Shown piece by piece: positions 20,588-30,934 of a stretch of DNA of 64,000 nucleotides. The first letter of the stretch is position 1. The number at the start of each line of letters is the position of its first letter. This DNA comes from Methylophilaceae bacterium LSUCC0717. GTDB taxonomy: Bacteria; Pseudomonadota; Gammaproteobacteria; Burkholderiales; Methylophilaceae. A program made the position numbers and the translations under genes. The notes below the pieces were generated by a model. That model saw only the letters and a program-made list of their open reading frames with translations, had not been told where the DNA came from and did no database searches. Location: contig CP103436.1 of assembly GCA_024919195.1 (NCBI GenBank), positions 62,001-126,000 on the forward strand, read 5' to 3'.

Positions 20588-22042
20588 ATGAAGAATTTAT
20601 CTTTAAAAGAATTAAATTTGGGGCTTGCAAGTAAAAAATTTTCAAGCGTGGAGCTCACCAAGTTTTTTTTAAATGAAATAAAAACATTTAATCCTAAAAT
20701 TAATGCTTTTATCACTGTTGATGAGGAGAAAAGTCTTCAGCAAGCTCGCGATGCTGACAAGAGAATTAGTCAAGATAATATGAATGAATTGACGGGAATA
20801 CCAATTGCACAAAAAGATATTTTTTGTGCCCAAGGTTGGAAGACAACCTGTGGCTCCAAAATGCTCGATAATTTTTATTCACCTTATGACTCTAAAGTGA
20901 TCGAGTTATTCAACCAAAGCGGTGCAGTCAATCTTGGTAAAACCAACATGGATGAATTTGCTATGGGATCGTCAAATGAAACTTCTTACTATGGCGAAGT
21001 TAGGAATCCGTGGAATTTAGATTATGTCCCAGGAGGAAGTTCTGGAGGAAGTGCAGCTGCTGTAGCCTCTGGTATGGCGCCGGCTGCAACAGCAACTGAC
21101 ACGGGTGGATCTATTAGACAGCCAGCATCTCTATGTGGTCTTACAGGTTTAAAACCGACCTATGGTCTAGTATCTCGTTTTGGGATGATTGCCTTTGCAT
21201 CCAGTCTTGATCAGGCTGGCCCAATCGCAAAATCTGCTGAAGATTGTGCGTTAATGCTGAAAGTCATGGCAGCCCATGATACAAGAGACTCGACCTCAAT
21301 CAAACAGAATATTCCTGATTATCTAAAAAGTCTTGATAATCCAATTAAAGGGAAAACAATTGGTCTACCAAAAGAGTTCTTTAATGATGATTTAAACCAG
21401 GAAGTAAAGATTGTATTAGAGCAAGTTATAGATTCCTATCAGAAAATGGGAGTTAACTTCAAGGAAATTTCACTAGCTAATTCACATCTCTCAATACCAG
21501 TCTATTATGTGATTGCACCAGCAGAAGCCTCAAGCAACCTATCCAGATATGATGGAGTTAAGTTTGGATTCAGAGCGAAAGAGTTTAAAGATCTTGAAGA
21601 AATGTATTTGAAAACTAGAGAGCAGGGATTTGGAGAGGAAGTAAAGAGACGAATTTTAGTGGGTACCTATGTTCTCAGTGCCGGCTATTATGACGCCTAT
21701 TATTTGAAAGCACAAAAAATTAGAAGACTAATAGCTGATGATTTTAAAAATGCCTTTAAAGAATGTGATTTAATTTTAGCTCCGTCCTGCCCATCAACAG
21801 CTTTTAAAATTGGTGACAAAACAGAAGATCCTGTCTCGATGTATATGCAGGATATGTATACAATTTCAACAAATCTAGCTGGACTTCCTGCGATAAGTTC
21901 TCCTGCAGGTTTTATAAACAAGATGCCAGTTGGTTTTCAGCTGATTGGAAACTATTTTGATGAGGCCACGATATTAAACTTTACACACCAATATCAGCAG
22001 ATCACTGATTGGCATCAAAAAACTCCAGGGGCTGATGTATGA
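20588..22042 (+). CDS. gatA: Asp-tRNA(Asn)/Glu-tRNA(Gln) amidotransferase subunit A
   Basis: GatA is the amidase-signature subunit that releases ammonia from glutamine. The Ser-cisSer-Lys apparatus is visible: IAQKDIFC with the lysine near residue 75, and the serine-rich [15 protein letters not shown] and [11 protein letters not shown] near residues 148-175. I use the ATG at 20588, 4 bases after the gatC stop. An upstream TTG at 20576 lies inside gatC and is less likely. The gene overlaps gatB by 4 bases. Confidence 0.97.
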   Translation: MKNLSLKELNLGLASKKFSSVELTKFFLNEIKTFNPKINAFITVDEEKSLQQARDADKRISQDNMNELTGIPIAQKDIFCAQGWKTTCGSKMLDNFYSPYDSKVIELFNQSGAVNLGKTNMDEFAMGSSNETSYYGEVRNPWNLDYVPGGSSGGSAAAVASGMAPAATATDTGGSIRQPASLCGLTGLKPTYGLVSRFGMIAFASSLDQAGPIAKSAEDCALMLKVMAAHDTRDSTSIKQNIPDYLKSLDNPIKGKTIGLPKEFFNDDLNQEVKIVLEQVIDSYQKMGVNFKEISLANSHLSIPVYYVIAPAEASSNLSRYDGVKFGFRAKEFKDLEEMYLKTREQGFGEEVKRRILVGTYVLSAGYYDAYYLKAQKIRRLIADDFKNAFKECDLILAPSCPSTAFKIGDKTEDPVSMYMQDMYTISTNLAGLPAISSPAGFINKMPVGFQLIGNYFDEATILNFTHQYQQITDWHQKTPGADV

Positions 22043-23466
22043 GCTGGGATATTGTTATAGGCATAGAAACTCACGTTCAGTTGACCACCCAGACTAAAAT
22101 CTTTTCTGGCGCCTCTACTTCTTTTGGCATGCCAGCCAATGAAAATGCTTGTTTAGTCAGCCTTGCCTATCCTGGAACACTTCCGGTACTTAATAAAGAA
22201 GCAGTCAAAAAAGCTATTAAGTTTGGTTTGGCTGTGAATGCTGACATTGCTGAGCATTCTATATTCGCTAGAAAAAATTATTTTTATCCTGATCTGCCTA
22301 AAGGTTACCAAATTAGTCAATTTGAATTACCTGTCGTGAGCAATGGTTTTTTAACTATTGGTGATAATAAAAAAATTAGAATCCTGCGCGCTCATCTAGA
22401 AGAGGATGCCGGTAAGTCTGTGCATGGAATCTTAAATAATCAAACAGGTATCGATTTAAATCGTGCAGGGACTCCCTTACTCGAAATTGTGACAGAGCCT
22501 GATATGAACTCCGCTCAAGAAGCAATTGCCTATGCAAAAAAATTACACAATCTGGTCCAATGGATCGGAGTTTGCGATGGAAATATGCAAGAGGGCAGTT
22601 TCCGATGTGACGTCAATGTCTCTGTTAAGCCGAGTGGTTCTGAGAAGCTCGGTACGCGCAGGGAAATTAAAAATTTAAATTCATTTAGAAATATGGAGCA
22701 AGCAATCAATTTTGAAGTGAATTGGCAAATTGAACAGCTTGAGGATGGAAATGAAATAGTTCAATCCACGGTTTTATTTAATCCTGACACCGGTGAAACT
22801 AGAGCAATGAGATCTAAGGAAGAGGCTAATGACTATCGTTATTTCCCTGATCCAGACTTGCTTCCTCTAAAAATCACTCAAGAAGATATTGATGATATTA
22901 GATCCACTTTGGGTGAACTTCCTGAGGTGTCAATTAAGAGGTTAGTAGAGGATTTTAAATTAAATGATGCAGATGCTTCAATCATCACCTCCAATAAGCA
23001 AACTTATGAATTCTTTCAATCATTGATTTCTGAAGGACTAGATCCAAAAATTACAGCGAATTGGATTGTGGTAAATTTATTTGCAAAATTGAATGATAAT
23101 GAATTAAGCATCAATGAGTCCCCAATCAATAAAGATCAGTTTGTGTTGCTTATTCGTCGAATAATGGACAAGACTATTTCAAATAATGCGGCGAAGAAAA
23201 TTTTTGATCTGCTCTGGGATGATCCAAAGGTTGAAGTTGATCAATCTATTGAATCTCTAGGTCTTAAACAAGTTAGCGATTCATCAGCGATTCTCCCTTT
23301 AGTTCAGGAGGTTATTGCACATAATCAAGCCATGGTTGAACAATTTAAATCTGGTAAAGACAAAGCGTTTAACGCGCTTGTTGGACAGGTAATGAAATTA
23401 TCCAAAGGGAAGGCAAACCCAGGACAGGTTAGTGAACTCCTTAAGGATGAGTTGAATAAAGTTTAG
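22039..23466 (+). CDS. gatB: Asp-tRNA(Asn)/Glu-tRNA(Gln) amidotransferase subunit B
   Basis: GatB binds the mischarged tRNA and phosphorylates its side chain before amidation. The 475-aa protein has [19 protein letters not shown] at the start, [28 protein letters not shown] and [16 protein letters not shown], and a C-terminal YqeY-like tail domain. GatCAB implies that this cell makes Gln-tRNA or Asn-tRNA indirectly, which bears on AspS at 57384. The stop codon interlocks with that of convergent pyrE (4-base overlap). Confidence 0.97.
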   Translation: MSWDIVIGIETHVQLTTQTKIFSGASTSFGMPANENACLVSLAYPGTLPVLNKEAVKKAIKFGLAVNADIAEHSIFARKNYFYPDLPKGYQISQFELPVVSNGFLTIGDNKKIRILRAHLEEDAGKSVHGILNNQTGIDLNRAGTPLLEIVTEPDMNSAQEAIAYAKKLHNLVQWIGVCDGNMQEGSFRCDVNVSVKPSGSEKLGTRREIKNLNSFRNMEQAINFEVNWQIEQLEDGNEIVQSTVLFNPDTGETRAMRSKEEANDYRYFPDPDLLPLKITQEDIDDIRSTLGELPEVSIKRLVEDFKLNDADASIITSNKQTYEFFQSLISEGLDPKITANWIVVNLFAKLNDNELSINESPINKDQFVLLIRRIMDKTISNNAAKKIFDLLWDDPKVEVDQSIESLGLKQVSDSSAILPLVQEVIAHNQAMVEQFKSGKDKAFNALVGQVMKLSKGKANPGQVSELLKDELNKV

Positions 23467-24095
23467 GCTCCATAAACACTTCGGTAATTTTCAATTTTTT
23501 CTAAGTATTGATTCAACTCCGCTTTTTTCTTAATGAAATCTATAACATCATCAAGATTTATCAAAGGAAATACATCAATATTGAAATCATTTTTAACCTC
23601 TTGAATTGCACTTTCATGACCTTGTCCTTTTTCTTGGCGGTCAATAGCCACGATAATTGCTTTTGGGTTCCCTCCGTGTGCTTTAATTATATTTATTGAT
23701 TCGCGAATAGCAGTACCAGCAGAAATAACATCATCAATAATGACCACATCACCCTGAATTGGATGCCCAACAATTTGACCTCCCTCACCATGATCTTTTA
23801 CTTCTTTTCTATTAAAAGCAAAGTTTATCTTTGCATCTCCAAACGCTATTGCTGTTGCACTGACTATCGATATTCCTTTGTACGCTGGACCGAACAATAA
23901 ATCAAAAGTAATATTATTTTTTTTTATGAGATCCCTATAAAACTCTCCTAATTCTTTCAAATCCTTACCGTTATTGATAAGACCCATATTAAAGAAATAA
24001 GGAGAAATTCTTCCTGCTTTTGTTTTAAATTCTCCAAATTTAAGTATCTGATTTGAAATGGTAAAATTGATAAATTGTTCGGAAAGTGTATTCAT
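23463..24095 (-). CDS. pyrE: Orotate phosphoribosyltransferase
   Basis: PyrE makes OMP from orotate and PRPP in pyrimidine synthesis. The 210-aa protein has FGPAYKGISIVSATAIAF, FNRKEVKDHGEGG and the PRPP-binding signature VVIIDDVISAGTAIRESI near residue 120. Its ATG lies only 2 bases from the ATG of the divergent xth gene, so there is essentially no 5' spacer and no Shine-Dalgarno sequence; its promoter must lie within xth. Confidence 0.96.
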   Translation of the reverse strand: MNTLSEQFINFTISNQILKFGEFKTKAGRISPYFFNMGLINNGKDLKELGEFYRDLIKKNNITFDLLFGPAYKGISIVSATAIAFGDAKINFAFNRKEVKDHGEGGQIVGHPIQGDVVIIDDVISAGTAIRESINIIKAHGGNPKAIIVAIDRQEKGQGHESAIQEVKNDFNIDVFPLINLDDVIDFIKKKAELNQYLEKIENYRSVYGA

Positions 24096-24097
24096 AT

Positions 24098-24877
24098 ATG
24101 AGAGTTATAACAGTTAATTTAAATGGTATCAGATCTGCTTTAAGAAAGGGATTTTTTGAATGGATGCGATTACAAGATGCTGATTTTATTTGCATTCAAG
24201 AACTTAAGGCTCAAGAGAAAGATATGACCGAAGAAATGCTTAATATTAATGGGTATGCTGGGTATTTTTCATATGCTGAGAAGCCTGGATATAGCGGTGT
24301 CGGTATCTATACAAAAATTAAACCAAATAAAATAATTTCCAAATTAAATTTTGATACTGTTGATGATGAAGGACGATATATTGAATTAATTTATGATGAT
24401 GTATCCATAATTTCTTCATATTTTCCATCCGGTTCAAGTAGCGATATTCGTCAGGAAATAAAATTTGATTTTCTTAAATTTATGACTAAATTTTTAAATT
24501 TGAAAACTCAAAAAAAAGAAAAAATTATTCTATGTGGAGATTTAAATATTGCTCACAAAGAGATCGATTTAAAAAATCATAAAGGCAATAAAAAGAATTC
24601 CGGGTTTTTACCTGAAGAAAGGGCATGGATAACTTATTTAATAGAGGAAATAGGTTGGAAAGATACCTATCGAAATGTTTATCCTAATGAAGAAGAGTTG
24701 GCTTATACATGGTGGAGCAACAGGGGTCAGGCCTGGTCAAATAATGTTGGATGGAGGATTGATTATCAAATGACATCACCTAGCTTTTCCTACAAGATAA
24801 AAGATGCTGTTGTTTACAAGGAGGAACGATTTAGTGATCATTCCCCATTGATAGTTGATTATGATTTTAATTTATAA
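24098..24877 (+). CDS. xthA: Exodeoxyribonuclease III (AP endonuclease)
   Basis: Xth is an AP endonuclease and 3' exonuclease of the ExoIII/APE1 family. The start MRVITVNLNGIRSALRKGF is typical. Catalytic blocks include ADFICIQELKAQ (metal Glu), ILCGDLNIAHKEIDLKN, WWSNRGQAWSNNVGWRIDYQ and SDHSPLIVDY with the final His. The ATG at 24098 gives the canonical N-terminus; a GTG at 24086 would run into pyrE. Its end overlaps convergent ampG by 19 bases. Confidence 0.95.
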   Translation: MRVITVNLNGIRSALRKGFFEWMRLQDADFICIQELKAQEKDMTEEMLNINGYAGYFSYAEKPGYSGVGIYTKIKPNKIISKLNFDTVDDEGRYIELIYDDVSIISSYFPSGSSSDIRQEIKFDFLKFMTKFLNLKTQKKEKIILCGDLNIAHKEIDLKNHKGNKKNSGFLPEERAWITYLIEEIGWKDTYRNVYPNEEELAYTWWSNRGQAWSNNVGWRIDYQMTSPSFSYKIKDAVVYKEERFSDHSPLIVDYDFNL

Positions 24878-26085
24878 GGGGCAACTTTCAGAAGTAATAA
24901 CATTCCAGGGATCGCCAGCATAAAACATAAATAAAAGAAATTTGTCCACCCCAGTGATTCTACTATAAAGCCTGTTGAAGCGTTGGTGATGGATCTTGGG
25001 ATAGATGCAAGGCTTGTGAACAAAGCAAATTGAGTTGCTGTATATCTAGGATCAGTCTGTTTGGATATAAAAGCAATTAATGCTGTTGTGCCTAAACCCA
25101 TTGCAAAAGATTCTAAACCGACTGTGATGCCTAATAAAATTAGGTTATGCCCGACCATTGATAAGATAATAAATGGAATGATTGTAACCAACTGGAGAAA
25201 ACCAAAAATCCAAAGCGCCTTATTAATACCAATTTTGATCATCCAAATCCCACCAAGAAACCCCCCAATCACACTTGCCCAAAGTCCTGCATTTTTCGCA
25301 ATAATTCCTATCTCAGTCATCGAAAAATTAAGATCAATGTAAAAAGGAGTAACCAATGCTGTCGCCATGCTATCACCAAGCTTGTATAGGAATATGAATA
25401 ACAAAATATACAAAGCATTTTCCCTGCCATTCTTTTTGAAAAAAGAAATAAAAGGTTGAATCACAGAATCTTTAAGATTTTTTGGTTGAATATATTGTGT
25501 GTCAGGTTCTTTGACTGTTAAGGTCATGCCGATTCCAATCAACATAAATAGGGAAGTAATTAGGAAAACATTTTGCCATGAGATCATATCTGCAAGAATT
25601 AGTGACAGAGATCCTGGGATTAAACTAGAAATTTTATAGGCATTCACATGAATTGCGTTTCCTATGCCGAGTTCCGCATCATCTAGTATTTCTCTTCTGT
25701 AAGCATCAATAACGACATCATGACTCGCGCTAAAGATTGCAATTAAAAATGAAATTAATGCGATTATTTTTAAATCTATCGCTGCATTGAAAAAACCAAG
25801 TGACGCTATTGTTAAAAGTAATAAAATTTGGAAAACAAGTAGCCATCCCCGCCGTCGGCCCATTAAAATTTTATATCGATCAAATATCGGAGCCCATAAA
25901 AACTTCCAGGTAAAAGGAAGCTGAATTAGAGAAAATAAACCGATAACTTTTAAGTCAATATTTTCAATTCTTAACCAAGCCGGTATTAAGCTAATTAAGA
26001 TAAAAAGCGGTAGGCCAGAGGAAAAACCAGTCAGGCAACATATGCCCATTTTTTTATTAAGAAGAACTTTTAGGTATTTATTCAT
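24859..26085 (-). CDS. ampG: AmpG-family muropeptide MFS transporter
   Basis: This 408-aa major-facilitator protein imports anhydro-muropeptides for cell-wall recycling. AmpG-type blocks are CLTGFSSGLPLFILISLIPAWL split at the N-terminus, FTWKFLWAPIFDRY, GRRRGWLLVFQ and SASHDVVIDAYRREIL. It has about 12 membrane segments and lacks the extra C-terminal helices of E. coli AmpG. Its function links to mpl at 1629. It is 3 bases downstream of metW, so the two may be co-transcribed by proximity only. Confidence 0.9.
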   Translation of the reverse strand: MNKYLKVLLNKKMGICCLTGFSSGLPLFILISLIPAWLRIENIDLKVIGLFSLIQLPFTWKFLWAPIFDRYKILMGRRRGWLLVFQILLLLTIASLGFFNAAIDLKIIALISFLIAIFSASHDVVIDAYRREILDDAELGIGNAIHVNAYKISSLIPGSLSLILADMISWQNVFLITSLFMLIGIGMTLTVKEPDTQYIQPKNLKDSVIQPFISFFKKNGRENALYILLFIFLYKLGDSMATALVTPFYIDLNFSMTEIGIIAKNAGLWASVIGGFLGGIWMIKIGINKALWIFGFLQLVTIIPFIILSMVGHNLILLGITVGLESFAMGLGTTALIAFISKQTDPRYTATQFALFTSLASIPRSITNASTGFIVESLGWTNFFYLCFMLAIPGMLLLLKVAPYKLKS

Positions 26086-26088
26086 TGG

Positions 26089-26667
26089 CTATTTACTTAA
26101 TTTAAAAATACCAATTGACCCTCTTAAGTTAGAAAAATATTTGATTGGTTGATTTTCAGTAAGAAATAACTGATCTTCAATAATTAAACGTTTTTTTTCG
26201 CATAAATCATAAAAGTCTTTCACTGTGCACAAATGAATATTGGGAGTGTTATACCATTCATGAGGCAAATCTGAAGACTTTGGCATTTTGCCATTTAGAA
26301 TTTGCAATCTATTTTTCCAGTAACCAAAATTAGGAAATGAAACAATGATGTTTTTTGCAACTCTTTTCATTTCATCCATAATCTTTTCTATGTTGACCAT
26401 GGCTTGAAGGGTCTGCGATAAAATAACTGTATCGAAAAATTGATTATCAAAAACAGATAAACCATCCTCAAGATTCATTTGGATAATGTTTACCTTATTT
26501 TTAATTCCTTTTTCAATATTTTCTGGAGTGATTTCGATGCCGTAGCCAGCAGTCATTTTTTCTGATTGTAAATATTTCAATAAGGCTCCATCGGCACAAC
26601 CCAGATCTAATACTTTACTATTAGGCTCTATCCATTCAGAAATTTTAATAAAATCGAGTCTATTCAT
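26089..26667 (-). CDS. metW: Methionine biosynthesis protein MetW
   Basis: This 192-aa Class I SAM-methyltransferase-fold protein of the MetW family has VLDLGCADGALLKYL near residue 20, IEITPENIEKGIKN, DTVILSQTLQAMVN and the diagnostic PHEWYNTPNIHLCTVKDF. MetW is paired with MetX in many proteobacteria and is needed for full homoserine acyltransferase activity in some of them. It starts 1 base after the metX stop. Confidence 0.94.
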   Translation of the reverse strand: MNRLDFIKISEWIEPNSKVLDLGCADGALLKYLQSEKMTAGYGIEITPENIEKGIKNKVNIIQMNLEDGLSVFDNQFFDTVILSQTLQAMVNIEKIMDEMKRVAKNIIVSFPNFGYWKNRLQILNGKMPKSSDLPHEWYNTPNIHLCTVKDFYDLCEKKRLIIEDQLFLTENQPIKYFSNLRGSIGIFKLSK

Positions 26668-26668
26668 A

Positions 26669-27781
26669 TTAAGACCTTAGATAGCTCCTCACAGTATTAT
26701 GATAATGTTCACTTTCTAATAAGAATGCATCATGCCCTGTTTCAGCTTCAATCTCTGCGTATGTGACATTGATATTATTATCCAAGAGAGCTTTTACAAT
26801 TTCTTTAGAACGTGATGGAGGAAACCTCCAGTCACTTGAAAATGAAATAACCAAATATTTAGCTTTTATTCTTGCAAATACTTTTGATAATTTATTTTTG
26901 AAATTTTTTTCGAGATCAAAATAATCAAGCGCCTTAGTCATTCGCAGATAGGTGTTTGCATCAAAAGTCATAGCAAATTTATCACCCTGATAGTTTAAAT
27001 AAGATTCTATTTCATAATTTTGTTGAAAATTATAGTTATATTTCCCTTGAATTAATTTTCTTCCAAATTTTTTGTCCATAGAATCATTTGACAGGTAGGT
27101 AATGTGACCAAGCATTCTAGCTATTCGAAGCCCCTTTTTTGGTTTTGTTTTTTCTTGGTAAAAATTACCCTTATAAAATTCATCATCTTGAAGAATGGCT
27201 TGTCTAGCAACCTCATTGAATGCAATATTTTGTGCGGTAAGACTAGGAGCTGCAGCAATACATAATATTTTTTCAACTGCATCAGGAAAGTCAATGGACC
27301 ACTGCATAGCCTGCATTCCGCCTAAACTTCCTCCCACGATCGCATATAGTTTTTCAATACCTAAACTATTAATTAATTTTTTTTGAGAGGCAACCCAATC
27401 CTTCACCGTTAAAATAGGAAACGAAGAACCCCATACTTTTTTTGTTTTTGGATTTATTGATTTTGCAGAAGTAGAACCATCGTTACCGCCAAGATTATTA
27501 ATACCAATAACAAAATATTTATTTGTGTCTATGGGCTTGGCTGGGCCAACCATGTTGTCCCACCATCCTGAATATTTATCATTTTTATGATACTTGCCAG
27601 CTATGTGGTGATTCCCTGATAGAGCATGAGGAATAAAGATAGCATTTGTTTTTTTATTATTTAACTTACCATAGGTCTCATAAATTAAATCAAATTCACT
27701 GAGCTTTTTGCCACAAACCAGTGCCAGCTCATCCTTACAATGAAATATTTTTGACTCTACAATACCAACCGATTTACCCAA
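26669..27781 (-). CDS. metX: Homoserine O-acyltransferase MetX
   Basis: MetX acylates homoserine as the first committed step of methionine synthesis. It is a 370-aa alpha/beta hydrolase with FIPHALSGNHHIAG, the nucleophile elbow VGGSLGGMQAMQWS near residue 148, and the catalytic Asp/His in FSSDWRFPPSRS and ETGHDAFLLE. Proteobacterial MetX enzymes paired with MetW often use succinyl-CoA, but the acyl donor cannot be settled from this reading. It is 1 base from both metW and prmC, suggesting an operon. Confidence 0.94.
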   Translation of the reverse strand: MGKSVGIVESKIFHCKDELALVCGKKLSEFDLIYETYGKLNNKKTNAIFIPHALSGNHHIAGKYHKNDKYSGWWDNMVGPAKPIDTNKYFVIGINNLGGNDGSTSAKSINPKTKKVWGSSFPILTVKDWVASQKKLINSLGIEKLYAIVGGSLGGMQAMQWSIDFPDAVEKILCIAAAPSLTAQNIAFNEVARQAILQDDEFYKGNFYQEKTKPKKGLRIARMLGHITYLSNDSMDKKFGRKLIQGKYNYNFQQNYEIESYLNYQGDKFAMTFDANTYLRMTKALDYFDLEKNFKNKLSKVFARIKAKYLVISFSSDWRFPPSRSKEIVKALLDNNINVTYAEIEAETGHDAFLLESEHYHNTVRSYLRS

Positions 27782-27782
27782 T

Positions 27783-28628
27783 TTAAGAAAATAACCCTTT
27801 AGTGATTCTGTAATGGCCTAATAAATCTTTATAAGACTCTACTTGATTAAAATTATACCTATTAAAAATCTCTTGTACTTCATCTTTTTGATTATAACCA
27901 TGTTCAATAATAATAAAGCCTTGCCTATTTAAATAGTCAGTACTGTTTTTGATAATTTTATGAATATCAGCAAGCCCATCATTTTTTGATACTAATGCCC
28001 GTTTCGGTTCAAAGTGAAGTTCATTTAAATGAGGATCTTTATAAGAGATATAGGGTGGATTAGAGATAATGAGATCAAATTTTATGTTGGGAATATTTTC
28101 AAACCAGTCGCTCAAATAAACGTTGGCCTGCATATCAAATTTTTGTAGATTTTTTTTAATACCTTGAACGCAACGTTTCGAAATATCACTTAAATGAAGA
28201 TTAACTTTGTTTTTTGTTTCTAATTTAGCTGAAATACCAATTGCTCCACTGCCTGCACCCAAATCTAAAAGCTCGACATTATCTTTTAAGATATTTTTTT
28301 CTTTCAATATATCAATAATTAATTCTGTCTCAGGTCTGGGTATTAACATTGATGAGTTAATATAAAAAGCTCGCCCATAAAAACTCCATTCTTTAAAAAT
28401 ATAGGCGAGGGGTTTTCCTGTTGCCCTGACATTGACAAATTTTTTAATTTTTTCGTATTGAGCTTTACTTATTGTTCTTTTTAAAAGCAATTGAGAGTTA
28501 TTTATTTTCAGGACAAACAGTAAAATTTGATTTAATTCTAAAGATATTTCTCTAGATGAAGTTTTTAAATTATCCGATAATAATTTTGTACACTCTTGTT
28601 TTAATTGACTAATACTGATTGAAGTCAT
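27783..28628 (-). CDS. prmC: Release factor glutamine methyltransferase PrmC
   Basis: PrmC methylates the GGQ glutamine of release factors. The 281-aa enzyme has KPLAYIFKEWSFYGRAF, SAM-binding LLDLGAGSGAIGIS and the substrate-binding catalytic NPPYISYKD near residue 190. It shares one base with the stop of prfA, its substrate gene, which is the classical pairing. Confidence 0.95.
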   Translation of the reverse strand: MTSISISQLKQECTKLLSDNLKTSSREISLELNQILLFVLKINNSQLLLKRTISKAQYEKIKKFVNVRATGKPLAYIFKEWSFYGRAFYINSSMLIPRPETELIIDILKEKNILKDNVELLDLGAGSGAIGISAKLETKNKVNLHLSDISKRCVQGIKKNLQKFDMQANVYLSDWFENIPNIKFDLIISNPPYISYKDPHLNELHFEPKRALVSKNDGLADIHKIIKNSTDYLNRQGFIIIEHGYNQKDEVQEIFNRYNFNQVESYKDLLGHYRITKGLFS

Positions 28629-29704
28629 TACTCATTTTCTTCAGCCAGAAGTGATGCTTGGTGCTCAAGAGAGAGAGCATTGATCATTTCTTCAAGATCA
28701 CCGTCCATAATAAAATCTATCTTATAGAGAGTTAAATTAATACGATGATCAGTAATTCTTCCTTGAGGAAAATTGTATGTTCTAATTCTCTCACTTCTAT
28801 CCCCGCTGCCAATCAAACTTTTCCTTTCACTCGCCCGTTGGGATTGCTGAGCTTGAATTTGGTTGTCTTTTATTTTTGCTGCAAGAATACTCATCGCTTG
28901 TGCTTTATTTCTATGTTGTGAGCGATCATCCTGACATTCAACTACAATTCCAGTTGGCTCGTGAGTAATTCTAACTGCAGAATCAGTTTTATTAATATGT
29001 TGTCCACCGGCGCCAGATGCACGATATGTGTCTATTCTGATATCTGCAGGATTGATATCTACATCTTCAATTTCATCTGCCTCAGGCAATACAGCAACAG
29101 TACATGCGGAAGTATGAATTCTTCCTTGTGTTTCTGTGTCAGGAACTCGTTGCACACGATGCCCCCCAGATTCAAATTTTAGCTTTGAGTAAGCTCCGTC
29201 ACCGTTGATCTTTGCAATAATTTCTTTATAACCTCCAAGCCCACTTTCATTTGATGAAATAACTTCAACATTCCAATTATTTCTTTCAGCATATCGCGTG
29301 TACATTCGGTAAAGATCCGCAGCAAATAAGGCAGATTCATCTCCGCCAGTGCCAGCCCTAATTTCTAAGAAGATGTTTTTATCATCATTCGGATCTTTAG
29401 GTATCAAAAGTGTTTGTAATTTTGATTCAAAATTTATAATTTCATCTTTACTGTTATCAATTTCCTCTTGAGCAAATTCTTTCATCTCAGGGTCGGATAA
29501 CATTTCTTTTGCCTCTTCAATATTTTGGGTGAGTTTTTTATAACCCGAATAAGTTTCGATAATAGGAGTTAGATCAGCATGTTCTTTTGAGATTTTTTTG
29601 AATAAATCTAAGTCAGAAGTGATTCCTTCCGAGCTCAATTTATTATTTAATTCTTCATATTTTAGGATTAAATTTTCTAATTTATTTCTCATGGAGTCTT
29701 TCAT
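28628..29704 (-). CDS. prfA: Peptide chain release factor 1
   Basis: RF1 ends translation at UAA and UAG. The 358-aa protein has the codon-recognition region [14 protein letters not shown] (PxT tripeptide as PDT) and the catalytic GGQ loop in [15 protein letters not shown] near residue 230, which is the target of PrmC. The ATG is preceded by AAGGA with good spacing inside the end of hemA. The order hemA-prfA-prmC is conserved in proteobacteria. Confidence 0.97.
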   Translation of the reverse strand: MKDSMRNKLENLILKYEELNNKLSSEGITSDLDLFKKISKEHADLTPIIETYSGYKKLTQNIEEAKEMLSDPEMKEFAQEEIDNSKDEIINFESKLQTLLIPKDPNDDKNIFLEIRAGTGGDESALFAADLYRMYTRYAERNNWNVEVISSNESGLGGYKEIIAKINGDGAYSKLKFESGGHRVQRVPDTETQGRIHTSACTVAVLPEADEIEDVDINPADIRIDTYRASGAGGQHINKTDSAVRITHEPTGIVVECQDDRSQHRNKAQAMSILAAKIKDNQIQAQQSQRASERKSLIGSGDRSERIRTYNFPQGRITDHRINLTLYKIDFIMDGDLEEMINALSLEHQASLLAEENE

Positions 29705-29707
29705 TAC

Positions 29708-30934
29708 TTAATCCTTTAACTTATATATTTGTTTAATTAGCTTGGCGTTATTTTTATCTTCATTAATAGATTTCGTTGGAAAATGAAGTAATTTTTTAGT
29801 AAGGTTCCTGGCAAGTTTTTCGCACACCTCTTTTGGATCAATACCCTTTTGAATATCTTTAATTGCTTTTTCAAGCTCCTTAGATTTTGTATCATCAAAA
29901 AGATTTTTTAGTGAAATAGTTAGAGGAACATTTTTTGTGTTTTGATTAATAAGATAATCATTTAAAAGTTTATCAAGAAGCCTAAAGGCTTTTTCAAGTT
30001 CTTGTGTGCGAAGGTCCATGCCTTCTTGGGCCAACAACGCCAAATCATCTAAGTTGTATAAAAAGGTATCATCAAGATTTTCTATTTCTTTTTCAATATC
30101 TGCTGGGACAGCCAGGTCGACAAAGAACATGGGCTTATGTTTTCTGATCTTAATAGCCTCTTCGATCATACCAAGTCCTATAATAGGCAACTGACTGCCA
30201 GTACATGACACTACAACATCATATTGATAAATGATTTTTTCAACGTCACTGATTAAACATGAATCCCCATTAATTTTTTTTGCTAGCTTGGATGCCTTAT
30301 CTAGGGTTCTGTTAGCTATTGTGGATTTTTTTGGGGAATATTTCGCAAAGTATTTTGCACTTAATTCATTCATTTCTCCTGCACCAATGAATAAAATATT
30401 AAGGTCACTGATGGCCCCAAAAATTTTTGTAATCAGTCTAACGGCAGCGGATGCAATGGTGGTTGAATTGGTGCCTATTTGGGTCTTTGAACGAATTATC
30501 TTTGATAACTCAAACACTTTGCTAAAAAAAGGCATTAAATTGTTATCTAGTAAATTGCCATTTTCAGAAATACGATAAGCTTGCTTTACCTGACCAAGGA
30601 TTTGAGGTTCCCCAATGATCATACTATCCAGACCTGCTCCAACCGATATGGCATGTCGAAGTGCTGCCGATCCATTTAAAAAATAACAATGATCATTAAT
30701 TTCTTTTATTTTTACGTTGTGATGTTTGCACAGCCATTCTCGTAAAACTTTATCATTTGACACGGATGAATATATTTCTGTTCTATTGCAAGTTGATAAA
30801 ATCACCACTCCAGTTTTCAAATTAGCTTTGAATTCATTTAATGATTTTGTTAAGGAATCTTGATTAAAAACAAATTTATCTCTTAATGAGGCAGGAGCAG
30901 ATTTATGGTTAATGCCAAGGACAGTTACTTTCAT
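29708..30934 (-). CDS. hemA: Glutamyl-tRNA reductase
   Basis: HemA reduces Glu-tRNA to glutamate-1-semialdehyde, the first committed step of C5 haem synthesis. The 408-aa protein has GINHKSAPASLRDKF, the catalytic cysteine in ILSTCNRTEIYSS near residue 50, GEPQILGQVKQAYR and the NADPH-domain block LFIGAGEMNELSAKYFAK. It starts the hemA-prfA-prmC-metX-metW-ampG run. hemB lies separately at 36256. Confidence 0.97.
   Translation of the reverse strand: MKVTVLGINHKSAPASLRDKFVFNQDSLTKSLNEFKANLKTGVVILSTCNRTEIYSSVSNDKVLREWLCKHHNVKIKEINDHCYFLNGSAALRHAISVGAGLDSMIIGEPQILGQVKQAYRISENGNLLDNNLMPFFSKVFELSKIIRSKTQIGTNSTTIASAAVRLITKIFGAISDLNILFIGAGEMNELSAKYFAKYSPKKSTIANRTLDKASKLAKKINGDSCLISDVEKIIYQYDVVVSCTGSQLPIIGLGMIEEAIKIRKHKPMFFVDLAVPADIEKEIENLDDTFLYNLDDLALLAQEGMDLRTQELEKAFRLLDKLLNDYLINQNTKNVPLTISLKNLFDDTKSKELEKAIKDIQKGIDPKEVCEKLARNLTKKLLHFPTKSINEDKNNAKLIKQIYKLKD

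Noticed and set aside
23508-23699. Plus-strand frame opposite pyrE
   Set aside because: It has no conserved motif, and the PRPP-binding signature on the minus strand identifies pyrE as the real gene.
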